From Hymenobacter sp. BT188 (GTDB lineage: Bacteria; Bacteroidota; Bacteroidia; Cytophagales; Hymenobacteraceae), in assembly GCF_014333585.1 (NCBI RefSeq), contig NZ_JACSCW010000003.1, positions 496,001 to 560,000 on the forward strand: a DNA stretch of 64,000 nt, given 5' to 3'. Each line of letters opens with the position of its first letter. Position 1 is the stretch's first letter. The notes under the pieces were generated by a model. That model made no database searches. It was not told where the DNA came from and saw nothing but the letters and a program-made list of their open reading frames with translations. This document shows positions 51,898 through 60,547 of the stretch, in pieces. The translations under genes were made by a program, and so were the position numbers.

Positions 51898-52796
51898 AAA
51901 AAGCCCCCCACACTACATATCCGTGGTATTATCGCCCGCTAGAATGGTTCCTGACCAGTTTGGCTCGCTTGCCGTTGTCGGTGCTATATGTGGTGGCCGA
52001 TGGGCTTTATCTGGTAATGTTGTATGGCTTGCGCTACCGCCGGCGGGTAGTGCTGGAAAATTTGCGCAATTCATTCCCTGACAAAACCGAAGCGCAGATT
52101 GAGCAGTTGGCGAAGGACTTTTACCGGCACTTTGCGGAGTTGTTGATAGAAATTCTGAAGCTGGGGGGCATTTCTGTGGCTGAGTTGAAGCGGCGAGTGT
52201 TTATGCCCAACCCCGAAGTGCTGGAAAAGCTACTGGCTAAGGGAAAGCCAGTGTTGGCGCTCGGTTCGCACGCCGGCAACTGGGAATGGATTATTACGGC
52301 CGGTGCTGTATGGCTAGGTCCGCGGGCCGATGGGGTGTACAAGCCGCTTACCAACCCGTTTTTTGAAGATTTTGTGTACCGGCTGCGTACTCAAACGGGC
52401 GCCAAACTTGTGCCCATGCGCGATACGCTCCGTCACTTGGTGCGCCACCGCAACGAAGGCCGGGTGCTGAGTATGCTAAGCGACCAAAGCCCCAGCCGCG
52501 CCGACCAGCAATACTGGACGGCTTTCCTTCACCAAGACACCGCTTTCTACACGGGCGCCGATAAGCTGGCTGCTCAGTTTCAGTGCCCAGTGGTGTACGT
52601 AAGCATCCGGCGCTTACGGCGTGGCTACTATGAAATGCGCCTCGTTGAGCTCTACGACGGTGAAACCCCTTTGCCCAAAGACGGCCACCAGATTACGGAG
52701 GCCTTCGCCCGCCAGCTAGAGGTTGACATACAAGCTGATCCGGCTGACTACCTCTGGTCGCATCGCCGCTGGAAACATAAACGCTCCGCTTTATGA
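51894..52796 (+). CDS. LpxL/HtrB-type lysophospholipid or lipid A acyltransferase
   Basis: Inner-membrane acyltransferase of 300 residues. An N-terminal hydrophobic segment (WFLTSLARLPLSVLYVVADG) is followed by the catalytic H(x)4E as His126-Glu131 in GSHAGNWE. Later blocks GVYKPLTNPFFEDF, LSDQSPSRADQQYW and the basic C-terminus RRWKHKR fit lipid A late acyltransferases. The exact acyl acceptor is not known. It starts within the previous gene's stop codon. The start codons contain a G6C motif with an A-run (51903), and another lies at 52163 (L-G-G-I). Confidence 0.9.
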   Translation: MKKAPHTTYPWYYRPLEWFLTSLARLPLSVLYVVADGLYLVMLYGLRYRRRVVLENLRNSFPDKTEAQIEQLAKDFYRHFAELLIEILKLGGISVAELKRRVFMPNPEVLEKLLAKGKPVLALGSHAGNWEWIITAGAVWLGPRADGVYKPLTNPFFEDFVYRLRTQTGAKLVPMRDTLRHLVRHRNEGRVLSMLSDQSPSRADQQYWTAFLHQDTAFYTGADKLAAQFQCPVVYVSIRRLRRGYYEMRLVELYDGETPLPKDGHQITEAFARQLEVDIQADPADYLWSHRRWKHKRSAL

Positions 52797-52818
52797 TGAA
52801 GCAAGAAGTGACATGATA

Positions 52819-52886
52819 TGAGAATATTCTTCCGCAAAAAAGCCCCCAAGCTTTCTTGGGGGCTTTTTTGCGGAAGAATATTCTCA
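52819..52886. terminator. Perfect 32-bp palindromic terminator
   Basis: Arms of 32 bp with no mismatch flank the 4-nt loop CTTT. The inner part, A6-GCCCCCAAG and its complement, is the usual terminator hairpin with a five-G version of the repeat motif. It extends outward through TCCGC and GAATATTC. It lies between the converging acyltransferase and threonylcarbamoyl-AMP synthase genes. Confidence 0.93.
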
Positions 52887-52898
52887 CTAAGCCAAGCA

Positions 52899-53528
52899 TC
52901 ACAAATACTGCTCAATATCACCGGCACCCTGGCGGATAATGTCGAAATCATCATTGGTGCAGTCGACTACGGTACTGGCGATGTTGTTGCCAAAGCCGCC
53001 ATCAATAACCAAGTCCACCAGCGGGCGATACTTCTCGAAAATCAGGTCCGGGTCGGTGGAATATTCGATCAGCGTATCCTCGTCGTGAATAGAAGTGCTG
53101 ACGATGGGATTGCCCAACTCCCGCACCATGCCTAGGCAAATGTTGTGGTCGGGAACGCGAATACCCACCGTTTTGCGTTTCACGCCGCCGTAGCGCGGAG
53201 CCTTGGGGCTGGCTTCAAAAATGAAGGTAAACGGACCGGGCAGTGCTTTCTTCAGCACTTTATATACCGGCGTAGTGATGCCGTGGGCGTAGTCGGTGAT
53301 GTGGGAAAGGTCGTGGCAGATAAACGATAGATTCGCTTTTTCGGGATGAATGCCCTTAATGCGGCAGAGCTTTTCGACGGCTTTCGCGTTGTGAATGTCG
53401 CAACCCAAGCCATAAATCGTATCCGTGGGATAAATAATTACTCCTCCTTTGCGCAACACTTCCACGGCTTGCAGCAAACGATTTTGGGGCGGATTATCGG
53501 GGTGGATGCGAAGCAGGGTAGCAGACAT
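52899..53528 (-). CDS. L-threonylcarbamoyladenylate synthase (Sua5/YciO/YrdC family)
   Basis: Makes threonylcarbamoyl-AMP for the t6A modification of tRNAs that read ANN codons. 209 residues from the ATG at 53528 (MSATLLRIHPDNPP); an upstream frame to 53615 lacks similarity. The YrdC motifs are present: GGVIIYPTDTIYGLGCD, K-G-I-H-P-E-K (normally KxR), SFICHDLS, LPGPFTFI, TVGIRVPDH and NPIVSTSIH. The length matches single-domain YciO/TsaC proteins rather than two-domain Sua5. YciO-like members may have other substrates, so t6A is probable but not certain. Confidence 0.85.
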   Translation of the reverse strand: MSATLLRIHPDNPPQNRLLQAVEVLRKGGVIIYPTDTIYGLGCDIHNAKAVEKLCRIKGIHPEKANLSFICHDLSHITDYAHGITTPVYKVLKKALPGPFTFIFEASPKAPRYGGVKRKTVGIRVPDHNICLGMVRELGNPIVSTSIHDEDTLIEYSTDPDLIFEKYRPLVDLVIDGGFGNNIASTVVDCTNDDFDIIRQGAGDIEQYL

Positions 53529-53664
53529 GAGCGAGCGGATATAAGGTGAAAAACGAAGAAAACCGGCGCCGGGCCGGAATCGGGCAAGATACTGCGGGAG
53601 CTGAATACCTGTCACTCGTTCGCAATTCTTTTACTGAAGGTTACTCTTTACGCTCCTTAAATCC

Positions 53665-53711
53665 AAAAAAGCCCCCCAATCGAACATAATCGAACACTGG
53701 GGGGCTTTTTT
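53665..53711. terminator. Terminator made of two inverted G6C motifs
   Basis: A6-GCCCCCCA on the left and TGGGGGGC-T6 on the right, enclosing a loop with a direct repeat AATCGAACA / ATCGAACA. It lies upstream of the tRNA-modification gene (minus) and before the mltG promoter, so it may insulate mltG from antisense transcription. Confidence 0.8.
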
Positions 53712-53742
53712 CGCGTTAGCAAAACCGGAAGCATAGAACGTG

Positions 53743-53750
53743 TACTTTTG
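53743..53750 (+). promoter_or_regulatory. TACTTTTG -7 promoter box for mltG
   Basis: Matches TAnnTTTG. It is followed 10 nt later by an ATG (53761) opening a 14-codon upstream frame (MKLAKVVLRAAGSS) that ends at 53805, before the mltG start at 53829. Confidence 0.55.
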
Positions 53751-53828
53751 GCCCCGAAAAATGAAACTGGCTAAAGTCGTGCTTCGCGCCGCCGGTTCTT
53801 CCTAGTGAGCCCAATCTCTCTTCTACTC

Positions 53829-54905
53829 ATGTCTCAAATTTCCCGCGCCGAATCCAAAGCCAAAGCTCAGAAGCGCCGCAATCGTTATGCCGCCGTGGTA
53901 GCAGTGCTCGGTGTCTTGTTCGTGTCGTTCTCCTATTATTTCTACCAGGTTTTCTACACGCCCAACGTCGAGACCAAAGGCCAGCCGACCTACCTGCTTA
54001 TCCGGCAGGGGCAGAGCTACAAGGCCGTCATGGACTCGATTGACGCTAAGAATGTCATCATTGATCGGCTTTCGTTTCGCTTCGTGGCTAAGCTCATGAA
54101 GTATGACGAGCTAGTGAAGCCCGGCCGCTACGAGCTGAAAGATGGCTACACGAACCGCGAAATGGTCAACGACTTACGGCGTGGTATTCAGTCACCGCTC
54201 AGCCTGACTTTCCAGAATATTCGCCTGCGTCAGGATTTGGCGAAGAAGCTTAGCACCACCATCGACGCCCGTCCGCACGAGTTCGATAGCCTGCTCAGCA
54301 GCCCTAGCTACACCCGCTCCCTAGGCTTCGACACCACGAGTATCCTGGGCATGTTTATCCCGAATACCTACGAGCTCTACTGGAATACTTCGGCCGAAAA
54401 CCTCATGCAGCGCATGAAAAAGGAGTATGAGAAGTTCTGGACGCCGGCCCGTGATGCCAAAGCCAAAGCGCTAGGCCTGACCCGGGCGCAGGTAAGTACG
54501 CTGGCCAGTATTGTAGAAGCCGAGCAGCAGCAGCACGCCGACGAGCGTCCGCGCGTGGCCGGCGTATACCTCAACCGCCTAGAGCGCGGCATGCTGCTTC
54601 AGGCCGACCCGACCGTGGTATATGCCAACGGCGACTTCGGCATCAAGCGCGTATTGAACGTACACTTGGCGAAAGATTCGCCTTATAACACGTACAAATA
54701 CAAAGGTTTGCCCCCCGGGCCCATCAACTTGCCCAGCATTGCCAGCATCGATGCCGTATTGAACCCCGAGAAACACCAATACATCTATTTCTGCGCTAAG
54801 GAAGATTTCAGCGGCTACCACGCCTTCGCAACCAACGAGCGCGACCATCTGCTGAATGCCCGCCGCTACCAAGCTGCTCTCACGCGGAGCGGCATTATGA
54901 AGTAA
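53829..54905 (+). CDS. mltG: Endolytic murein transglycosylase MltG
   Basis: Cuts nascent glycan strands to set their length during peptidoglycan synthesis. 358 residues from the ATG at 53829. A basic N-terminus and one membrane helix (YAAVVAVLGVLFVSFSYYFY) are followed by a LysM-like part (TYLLIRQGQSYKAVMD) and the YceG catalytic domain: FIPNTYELYW, catalytic Glu230 in ASIVEAEQQ, RVAGVYLNRL, LQADPTVVYA and YKGLPPGPINLP. Its stop lies 16 bp before the thioesterase gene, so they are likely cotranscribed. A minus-strand G6C motif (54710) encodes L-P-P-G. Confidence 0.94.
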   Translation: MSQISRAESKAKAQKRRNRYAAVVAVLGVLFVSFSYYFYQVFYTPNVETKGQPTYLLIRQGQSYKAVMDSIDAKNVIIDRLSFRFVAKLMKYDELVKPGRYELKDGYTNREMVNDLRRGIQSPLSLTFQNIRLRQDLAKKLSTTIDARPHEFDSLLSSPSYTRSLGFDTTSILGMFIPNTYELYWNTSAENLMQRMKKEYEKFWTPARDAKAKALGLTRAQVSTLASIVEAEQQQHADERPRVAGVYLNRLERGMLLQADPTVVYANGDFGIKRVLNVHLAKDSPYNTYKYKGLPPGPINLPSIASIDAVLNPEKHQYIYFCAKEDFSGYHAFATNERDHLLNARRYQAALTRSGIMK

Positions 54906-54921
54906 CCCCTACCTTCCGTCT

Positions 54922-55473
54922 ATGTACACTTCCGATATCCAAATCCGCGTCCGCTATGCCGAAACCGACCAGATGGGCTACGTATACCACGGCAACTATG
55001 CCGCCTACTTCGAGGTCGCCCGGACGGAAGCTTTTCGGCAATTAGGTATCCGGTACAAAGATTTGGAAGCCGACGGCGTAGGCATGCCGGTAGGGGAGAT
55101 ACGCACCCGATTTCGCCGCCCCGCCCGCTACGACGACTTGCTGACGGTGAGATTGATGCTGCGCCAGCCAGCGGAAGGGTCGAGGGTGATGTTTGAGTAC
55201 GAAATCTACAACGAAGGCTCAGAGCTACTCACCGAAGGCCATACGTTGATGGTGTTTGTAAGCACGGCTACGGGGCGGCCAGTTCCGATTCCGGACGCTA
55301 TCCAGAATAAGCTCGCTCCCTACTTTACCGAGGACGAAACAGCTGGACCGCTTACGCCTACGTCTTCTAAATTGCCCCCCGACGCTCCAGCACCCGCGGC
55401 TTTTGCTCCCAAACTTTTGCTCCCAAAAAGGATAAGTAACAGTTCTGGATTGCAAGCAGCCTCCTGTCACTGA
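54922..55473 (+). CDS. Acyl-CoA thioesterase (4HBT/YbgC type)
   Basis: Hot-dog fold thioesterase of 183 residues. RVRYAETDQMGYVYHGNYAAYFE carries the catalytic Asp16 and the H-G-N-Y-x-x-Y-F-E motif of YbgC. The fold ends near residue 138 (AIQNKLAPYF). The last 45 residues are a Pro/Ala-rich tail with a partial direct repeat and a G6C motif (55374), absent from typical 135-residue relatives. YbgC proteins in other bacteria associate with envelope maintenance or fatty-acid turnover; the substrate here is unknown. Confidence 0.88.
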   Translation: MYTSDIQIRVRYAETDQMGYVYHGNYAAYFEVARTEAFRQLGIRYKDLEADGVGMPVGEIRTRFRRPARYDDLLTVRLMLRQPAEGSRVMFEYEIYNEGSELLTEGHTLMVFVSTATGRPVPIPDAIQNKLAPYFTEDETAGPLTPTSSKLPPDAPAPAAFAPKLLLPKRISNSSGLQAASCH

Positions 55474-55561
55474 GTTCATGTGATTGGAAAGGAAAGCAGG
55501 AAACGATGAACACCTTCTGGGGGGCAAATTGTTATGCCGATTGTACGTTGACCGTTGATCT

Positions 55562-56557
55562 ATGAGAAACCCCGTTCGCCGCTACCACTACTCCGAGGTG
55601 CGCCGCCGGCGTTCATACCGCAAGTTCATCGTGTGGCTCAAGCGCCTGCGGTTCAACCACGGCCAAGCATCGGTGTACGACGTGCTCGACCGCATGATTC
55701 AGGAGCTGAAGCTGGACAGCATCACCAAGCGGGCCAGCTACATGGCGTTCAACTTTACTATCGCCATTTTCCCCACTATCATCTTCCTGTTCACGCTTAT
55801 TCCCTACATCCCTATTCCGCAGCTGAACATTGATATCCTTCAGTTTCTGCGCGATATCATGCCCCGCGAAATGTATGTGGCTACGGCCGATACTATTGAG
55901 GACATCATCAACATCCCGCACGGCGGGTTGCTGTCCTTCGGTTTTCTGACGGCGCTGGTACTTTCCTCCAATGGTATCATGGCCCTGCTGGATGCGTTTG
56001 AGAAGAAATATCCGTCGTTTAAGCGCCGAACCTACGTGCGCAAGCGTGTCATTGCTACCCTACTGACCATTGTGCTGTCATTCGTACTCCTGTTCGCCAT
56101 TGCGGGCATTTTCTTCGGTACTTACATCATCGACACGCTGGTATTCTACGAAATAGTGCCCGCTGAGTTAACAAATCAGCTTATTAGTTTGCTGAAGTAT
56201 GGGTCGGTGGCCGGTCTGTTCCTTCTCGTCACTTGCGTGATTTACTATTACGTGCCGCCAGTGCATGACAAATGGCCCTTCCTGTCGGCAGGCGCGGTGG
56301 TAGCTACGTTGCTCATCTTTTTGGTGTCCTTTCTGTTCATTCTCTATATCAAGATTTTTGACAGTTATAACCACTTTTACGGCTCTATTGGTACGCTGGT
56401 GGGCTTTATGGTGTGGCTGGATTTTGTGTGCATGACCCTGATTCTGGGCTTTGAGGTGAACGTCAGTATAGATGCCGTTACGGGACGTCTGCGGACCATT
56501 GCAAACCTGCCTGTAGCTATCAGCGGGCGGAGTCTAGCCACGGTTGAAAAAGCTTAA
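55562..56557 (+). CDS. YihY/virulence factor BrkB family membrane protein
   Basis: Inner-membrane protein of 331 residues with a basic N-terminus (RRYHYSEVRRRRSYRKFIVW) and six predicted membrane helices. The family block KRASYMAFNFTIAIFPTIIFLFTLIPYIP marks YihY; others are LSFGFLTALVLSSNGIMALLDAF and YNHFYGSIGTLVGFMVWLDF. The former name as RNase BN is obsolete. A transport or envelope role is suspected but unproven. A plus-strand G6C motif (55519) sits in its 88-bp upstream gap. Confidence 0.92.
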   Translation: MRNPVRRYHYSEVRRRRSYRKFIVWLKRLRFNHGQASVYDVLDRMIQELKLDSITKRASYMAFNFTIAIFPTIIFLFTLIPYIPIPQLNIDILQFLRDIMPREMYVATADTIEDIINIPHGGLLSFGFLTALVLSSNGIMALLDAFEKKYPSFKRRTYVRKRVIATLLTIVLSFVLLFAIAGIFFGTYIIDTLVFYEIVPAELTNQLISLLKYGSVAGLFLLVTCVIYYYVPPVHDKWPFLSAGAVVATLLIFLVSFLFILYIKIFDSYNHFYGSIGTLVGFMVWLDFVCMTLILGFEVNVSIDAVTGRLRTIANLPVAISGRSLATVEKA

Positions 56558-56601
56558 AAGGGACAAAGCGTAAAATTTCTACTATAATTACGCTGTAGTT
56601 A

Positions 56602-56631
56602 TTGCTAATTGTCAATTGCCTCTTACTTTTG
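56602..56631 (+). promoter_or_regulatory. Promoter for the tRNA-Ser pair (TTG-N19-TACTTTTG)
   Basis: TTG at 56602-56604 and TACTTTTG at 56624-56631, 19 bp apart, fit the Bacteroidota -33/-7 consensus. The first tRNA begins 33 nt downstream. Confidence 0.75.
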
Positions 56632-56663
56632 CCGTCCCCAAACCGCCTAATTGGGGGAACGTT

Positions 56664-56750
56664 AGAGAGGTGGCAGAGTGGTCGAATGCGACGGATTCGA
56701 AATCCGTTATACCGGCAACGGTATCGGGGGTTCGAATCCCCCCCTCTCTG
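56664..56750 (+). tRNA. tRNA-Ser (anticodon CGA)
   Basis: Acceptor AGAGAGG pairs with CCTCTCT. The anticodon loop TTCGAAA gives CGA, reading UCG. It has the long variable arm of serine tRNAs and the T-loop TTCGAAT. The discriminator is G, and the CCA end is not encoded. Confidence 0.95.
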
Positions 56751-56775
56751 CATTAACAGTTAGTACGCGTGACCT

Positions 56776-56860
56776 AGAGAGCTGGCAGAGTGGTCGATTG
56801 CGGCGGTCTTGAAAACCGTTGAGGGTTAAACCTCCGGGGGTTCGAATCCCTCGCTCTCTA
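56776..56860 (+). tRNA. tRNA-Ser (anticodon TGA)
   Basis: Acceptor AGAGAGC pairs with GCTCTCT. The anticodon loop CTTGAAA gives TGA, reading UCA and related UCN codons. It has a long variable arm and T-loop TTCGAAT; CCA is not encoded. It lies 25 bp after the first tRNA-Ser and probably shares its promoter. Confidence 0.95.
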
Positions 56861-56862
56861 CT

Positions 56863-56904
56863 AAAAAGCCCCCCGTTTCCATTTTGAAAACGGAGGGCTT
56901 TTTT
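56863..56904. terminator. Terminator after the tRNA pair
   Basis: A5-GCCCCCCGTTT and AAACGGAGGGC-T6 with one mismatch. The left arm is a G6C core. It begins 2 bp after the second tRNA-Ser. Confidence 0.85.
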
Positions 56905-56954
56905 ACGTTAATGCTACCACCGTAAAGCGCAGCGATTATCACTGGGGGCTTTTT

Positions 56955-57572
56955 CTAAGCCTTCTTCCACTTGATGGTGCAGCCAACGGCTTTCGTAGAG
57001 TTGGTAGCAGCAGGCTTGCCAGCCATAATGTCGTTGAGGGCATTCTCTACGTATTTGGTTTTCACCGCAGTAGGCTCTTCAGAGTTGTCATCAATGGCAC
57101 CAATGTAAGCCACTTTCAGAGCATTGCCCTGACGGGTGAGGACGTAGAGATGAGGCGTGCGCGTAGCACCATAAGTCTGCGCTACGTTCTGCGTTTCATC
57201 GAATAAGTACGGGAAGGGGTACTTTTTGCTGGTAGCCCGGGCCTGCATCTTCTCAAACGAGTCGCCGGGAGCTACGGCGGGATCGTTGGGGTTTATGGCT
57301 ACCACAGGGTAGCCTTGGGGGGCAAATTTCCTGTGCAGATCAATAATGCGGCTTTCGTAGGCCTGAGCGTACGGGCAAGTGTTACAGGTAAACACCACGA
57401 TAAAGCCCTTGGCCGCCTTATTATCGGCCAGCGACATGAGCTTGCCATCCACGTTTTTGAGCTTGAAGTCGGTGGCGGTGTCACCTACCTTATAGCCGCC
57501 GGAAGGCCGAACAAAAGCGCTCAGCAACACGAGGCTGAAGCAAAGGACGAAGAAGGAGGTTAGCTTTTTCAT
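56955..57572 (-). CDS. Thioredoxin-fold exported protein (redoxin family)
   Basis: Periplasmic thioredoxin-like protein of 205 residues with a signal peptide (MKKLTSFFVLCFSLVLLSAFV). The fold has GDTATDFKLKNVDGK, the redox motif CNTC in VVFTCNTCPYAQ, and a cis-Pro in TRTPHLYVL. The layout resembles AhpC/TSA-like proteins with one CxxC rather than peroxiredoxins. It probably maintains thiols in envelope proteins. G6C at 57317 encodes A-P-Q. The next upstream gene is also thioredoxin-like (TlpA), 48 bp away on the same strand. Confidence 0.88.
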   Translation of the reverse strand: MKKLTSFFVLCFSLVLLSAFVRPSGGYKVGDTATDFKLKNVDGKLMSLADNKAAKGFIVVFTCNTCPYAQAYESRIIDLHRKFAPQGYPVVAINPNDPAVAPGDSFEKMQARATSKKYPFPYLFDETQNVAQTYGATRTPHLYVLTRQGNALKVAYIGAIDDNSEEPTAVKTKYVENALNDIMAGKPAATNSTKAVGCTIKWKKA

Positions 57573-57620
57573 CGTGAGCCAAACAAGTTAAGAGTGAAAA
57601 ATACGCACCAGACCACCTGG

Positions 57621-58109
57621 CTAGCGCAAAAACTTGGTGAGTTGTGTAGTAAGCTCTGCTTGGGTAAACTCTTGCTCGAAGGCAGCGCGCTTCTGCTTTT
57701 TATTATTGAGCATCAGCGTGAAAGGGATAGACCCCGACCAGTTGTCATCTACTTTGCCGAGCCATGTATTTGGGTCTGTTTCGTTGAGCAATAGTACTTC
57801 CGATTTGAGCCCGCGCTTCTGCACAAACGGCTTTACCTTTTTATCCAGCTGGGAAGCATAGTCTAGGCTTACCAGCAGCACCTTTACTTTCTGGCCGGCG
57901 TAGGTCTTGTTGGCTTGTTCAAAATACGGTAGCTCCTTTATGCAGGGGCCGCACCACGTTGCCCAGAAGTTGACCACGTACGTTGTATCGTTGGGCTGGC
58001 GCAGGCGCTTTTCTAGGGCCGGAAACTTTACAACTTCTACTTGCTGCGCCTTACTGGGCACGGCCAGCAGCAGTAGCAAGCTGGCAAAAAGAATTCTACT
58101 AAGTAACAT
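57621..58109 (-). CDS. TlpA-like thiol-disulfide oxidoreductase
   Basis: 162 residues from the ATG at 58109, chosen because it opens a signal peptide (MLLSRILFASLLLLLAVPSKAQ); an in-frame start at 58199 would precede it with an unlikely basic stretch. The active site is WATWCGPCIKELPYF, followed by VLLVSLDYASQ and the cis-Pro strand SIPFTLML. It is a periplasmic reductase of the cytochrome c maturation or envelope type. It forms a two-gene unit with the downstream redoxin. Confidence 0.9.
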   Translation of the reverse strand: MLLSRILFASLLLLLAVPSKAQQVEVVKFPALEKRLRQPNDTTYVVNFWATWCGPCIKELPYFEQANKTYAGQKVKVLLVSLDYASQLDKKVKPFVQKRGLKSEVLLLNETDPNTWLGKVDDNWSGSIPFTLMLNNKKQKRAAFEQEFTQAELTTQLTKFLR

Positions 58110-58320
58110 AGGTGCGTAACGTTGATTGGGGCGCTTTGGTACGAAAGACGCAGGAAAATGAAAGTAGTGACACTTTTGCTTTTTTCTTTCTCGACTCACC
58201 TTCTTTTCCTAAATTAATACAGGATAACAGCAACACCCTCAGTCGAATAACAGCCACTACGGAGGCATGTGCTATGTAGGGGCCCGATCCTGATTTCTTG
58301 TGCCTGATAGCGCTGCTTCT

Positions 58321-60474
58321 ATGCCTCTCCTGACCGAAGTTCAACCTGAGAAAAAGAGGCGCAAATGGCAACTATGGCTGCTTGGAGCTACTGTAGTGAT
58401 CAGCGTCGTGGTGGTCGCACTGACCAAACTCGATACTTGGCTACACCAAACTCTGGAGCAGCAAGTAACGCAGGCTTCTGAGGGTTATTATAGCCTTCGA
58501 ATCAGAGAGCTGCATACCAGTCTATGGAATCGCTCGCTGACCGCGAGAGGCGTACAACTGCGGTCTAGTTCGAGGGCTAATGAGCATCTTCCACCAGTGC
58601 GGGCCGATGTAAACTTGGTGCGAGTACAAGGTATAGGGCTGCTGAGCTTGCTGCGAAAAGGAGTAGTACCGCTCAATAAATTGATGGTAGAGAATATACG
58701 TCTGGAAGTAGGCAAAATGCCCCCCAGCGCTACCAGACCGTCGAAAGCGTTGTATGAGCGACTACCCCTGCAAGTAAAAGGCATCCGCCTGAATCACCTG
58801 TTTCTGGTTAACGTAGGGGGCAATTATAGACCCGATCAGCAGCCTGTATTTTCCCTGGGCCGCGGCGACTTAGAAGCCCACGACATTCTTATCAGCGCTG
58901 CCGGTGCCGCTGATTCGCAGCGCCTAGGTTATGCCCGTCGCGCTTCCTTTCATCTGACTTATGCTCACGTGGTGGCGAAGGAATATGTAGGAAGAGTAAA
59001 AGCGCTACAGTTTTCTACCGAACGCCAGCTGCTAGCACTGGATTCTGTGCGCGTGCTGGCCGTAAAGCAAAATAAAGAACGTGCAAACAACGCTGCACGC
59101 CTCACGCTCTCGTTGCCGCAGGTGCGCCTTACGGGTATTCAGGCTTACTCATTAGCCCGTAAGATGGTGCAAGCCGACTCTCTACTTCTAACTTCCCCTG
59201 ACGCGACCCTTCTCGCAAGCTCACCGACCACAAAAACGAAAACACTCCCATTACACGAGCAACTGGCTCCCTGGCTGAATCGTTGCGTGTTGCGGCATGT
59301 ATCTTTATCTGGGGGGCAATTTCGTCTGCCTAATATAGCGGGCGCGCCAGTGGTTCAGGCCGTTCGGTTGCAAGCTACCGACGTGCGAATAGACTCGCTG
59401 GGCGCAAGCGACCCCGCGCGAATTTTTTATGCCCGCGCTTGGAAAGTGCGCACCGGGCCAGCTACGGCGGTAGTTGATGCCCCTTTTTACCGGGCTCACT
59501 ATGAGAAGCTGCACTTAGATACTCGTACTGGCATCGCTCAGGCCGATGGTTTGACTCTGATTCCCACAATGGGACCCGCCGAATTTGCTCGTCGCAAACG
59601 CCTGTCAGCATCCCGGCTGACGGCTCGCCTGACCAAACTGCGGTTGGTGGGCTTAGATTGTGCCGCGCTAGCGCGCAATGGCATCTTAGTGGCCAAAGCG
59701 CTAGAACTGCATAACCCGCGCCTGCAGCTTACCGGCGATGAAAATTACCCGCCTTCGACTGATTTGTCCGTGGTGTCGCCGGAGCAGCTGAGGCGCTTGC
59801 CTATTCGGGTAAACCTGGGGACCGCAAAAATCATCAACTTAAGTTTCCAGAGTTCCGAAATCGCTAAAGGAAGCAAAATTCCCGTTGATTTCACTATTAC
59901 CCGTCTCAATGCCAACATCAGCCCATTCACGAATATTCCTGACTCTAGAATTGCGGGTTTATCCATCGGGCGAGTGTCGGGCTGGTTGGAGGGTAAGTGC
60001 TTCATGCAAGGGGTATTTAAATTCAATTTTACTGATCCGCAGGGGCGGCACAGTTTAGTGGGTTCGTTTGGGCCAACTCCTTTCGCTATCCTGAACCCGG
60101 TAAGTGAGCCCAGCGCCCGGATTCGCTTCGAGCGAGGGCAAGTGGAATATATCCAGTGCAACTTCCAATTTGATCGGCGCGGTGCTCGTGGCACAGTCTG
60201 GACGCGCTATTCTGATTTGAAAGTTTCTTTCATCAAAAGGAGTCGTGGCCCTGATAAAAAGAATATTTTCACTCGCGCAGAGTCCTTTTTAACCAATAGG
60301 CTGGTGGTGCGCGGAAATAATCCGCGCCGTCCGGGTCAAGCGTTGGAGCCTGGTAAAGTGGAAATTGGCCGCGACCTTACGCATTCCGTGTTCTGGGTAT
60401 GGCGTATGGCAATGATCGAGGGTTTGCTGAGCAGCGTTGGTGTGCCTGATGCATTTACCGACACAATGGAATAA
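58321..60474 (+). CDS. AsmA-like/DUF748-type membrane-anchored protein
   Basis: 717 residues from the ATG at 58321 (MPLLTEVQPEKKRRKWQL). One N-terminal membrane helix (LWLLGATVVISVVVVALTKL) is followed by a long beta-rich periplasmic part with repeats of VENIRLEVG, L-x-G-x-x-L form, as in AsmA-type bridge proteins that move lipids to the outer membrane. The C-terminus ends FTDTME. Family assignment rests on architecture more than motif, so it is moderate. G6C motifs lie at 58719 and 59311. It is transcribed alone. Confidence 0.7.
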   Translation: MPLLTEVQPEKKRRKWQLWLLGATVVISVVVVALTKLDTWLHQTLEQQVTQASEGYYSLRIRELHTSLWNRSLTARGVQLRSSSRANEHLPPVRADVNLVRVQGIGLLSLLRKGVVPLNKLMVENIRLEVGKMPPSATRPSKALYERLPLQVKGIRLNHLFLVNVGGNYRPDQQPVFSLGRGDLEAHDILISAAGAADSQRLGYARRASFHLTYAHVVAKEYVGRVKALQFSTERQLLALDSVRVLAVKQNKERANNAARLTLSLPQVRLTGIQAYSLARKMVQADSLLLTSPDATLLASSPTTKTKTLPLHEQLAPWLNRCVLRHVSLSGGQFRLPNIAGAPVVQAVRLQATDVRIDSLGASDPARIFYARAWKVRTGPATAVVDAPFYRAHYEKLHLDTRTGIAQADGLTLIPTMGPAEFARRKRLSASRLTARLTKLRLVGLDCAALARNGILVAKALELHNPRLQLTGDENYPPSTDLSVVSPEQLRRLPIRVNLGTAKIINLSFQSSEIAKGSKIPVDFTITRLNANISPFTNIPDSRIAGLSIGRVSGWLEGKCFMQGVFKFNFTDPQGRHSLVGSFGPTPFAILNPVSEPSARIRFERGQVEYIQCNFQFDRRGARGTVWTRYSDLKVSFIKRSRGPDKKNIFTRAESFLTNRLVVRGNNPRRPGQALEPGKVEIGRDLTHSVFWVWRMAMIEGLLSSVGVPDAFTDTME

Positions 60475-60547
60475 GGAAAGCTGCTGAATTATACGTGACA
60501 GCGTGGTAGCTTAGAAAGCTAAGCTGTTTATGATAAAGTAGTTTTGA

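Noticed and set aside
56725-56745. G- and C-runs near 56730 as G6C motifs
   Set aside because: They are the T-stem and acceptor of the tRNA-Ser and lack the core GGGGGGC.
56520-56753. 77-codon minus-strand frame over the tRNA
   Set aside because: It covers a full tRNA-Ser gene on the opposite strand.
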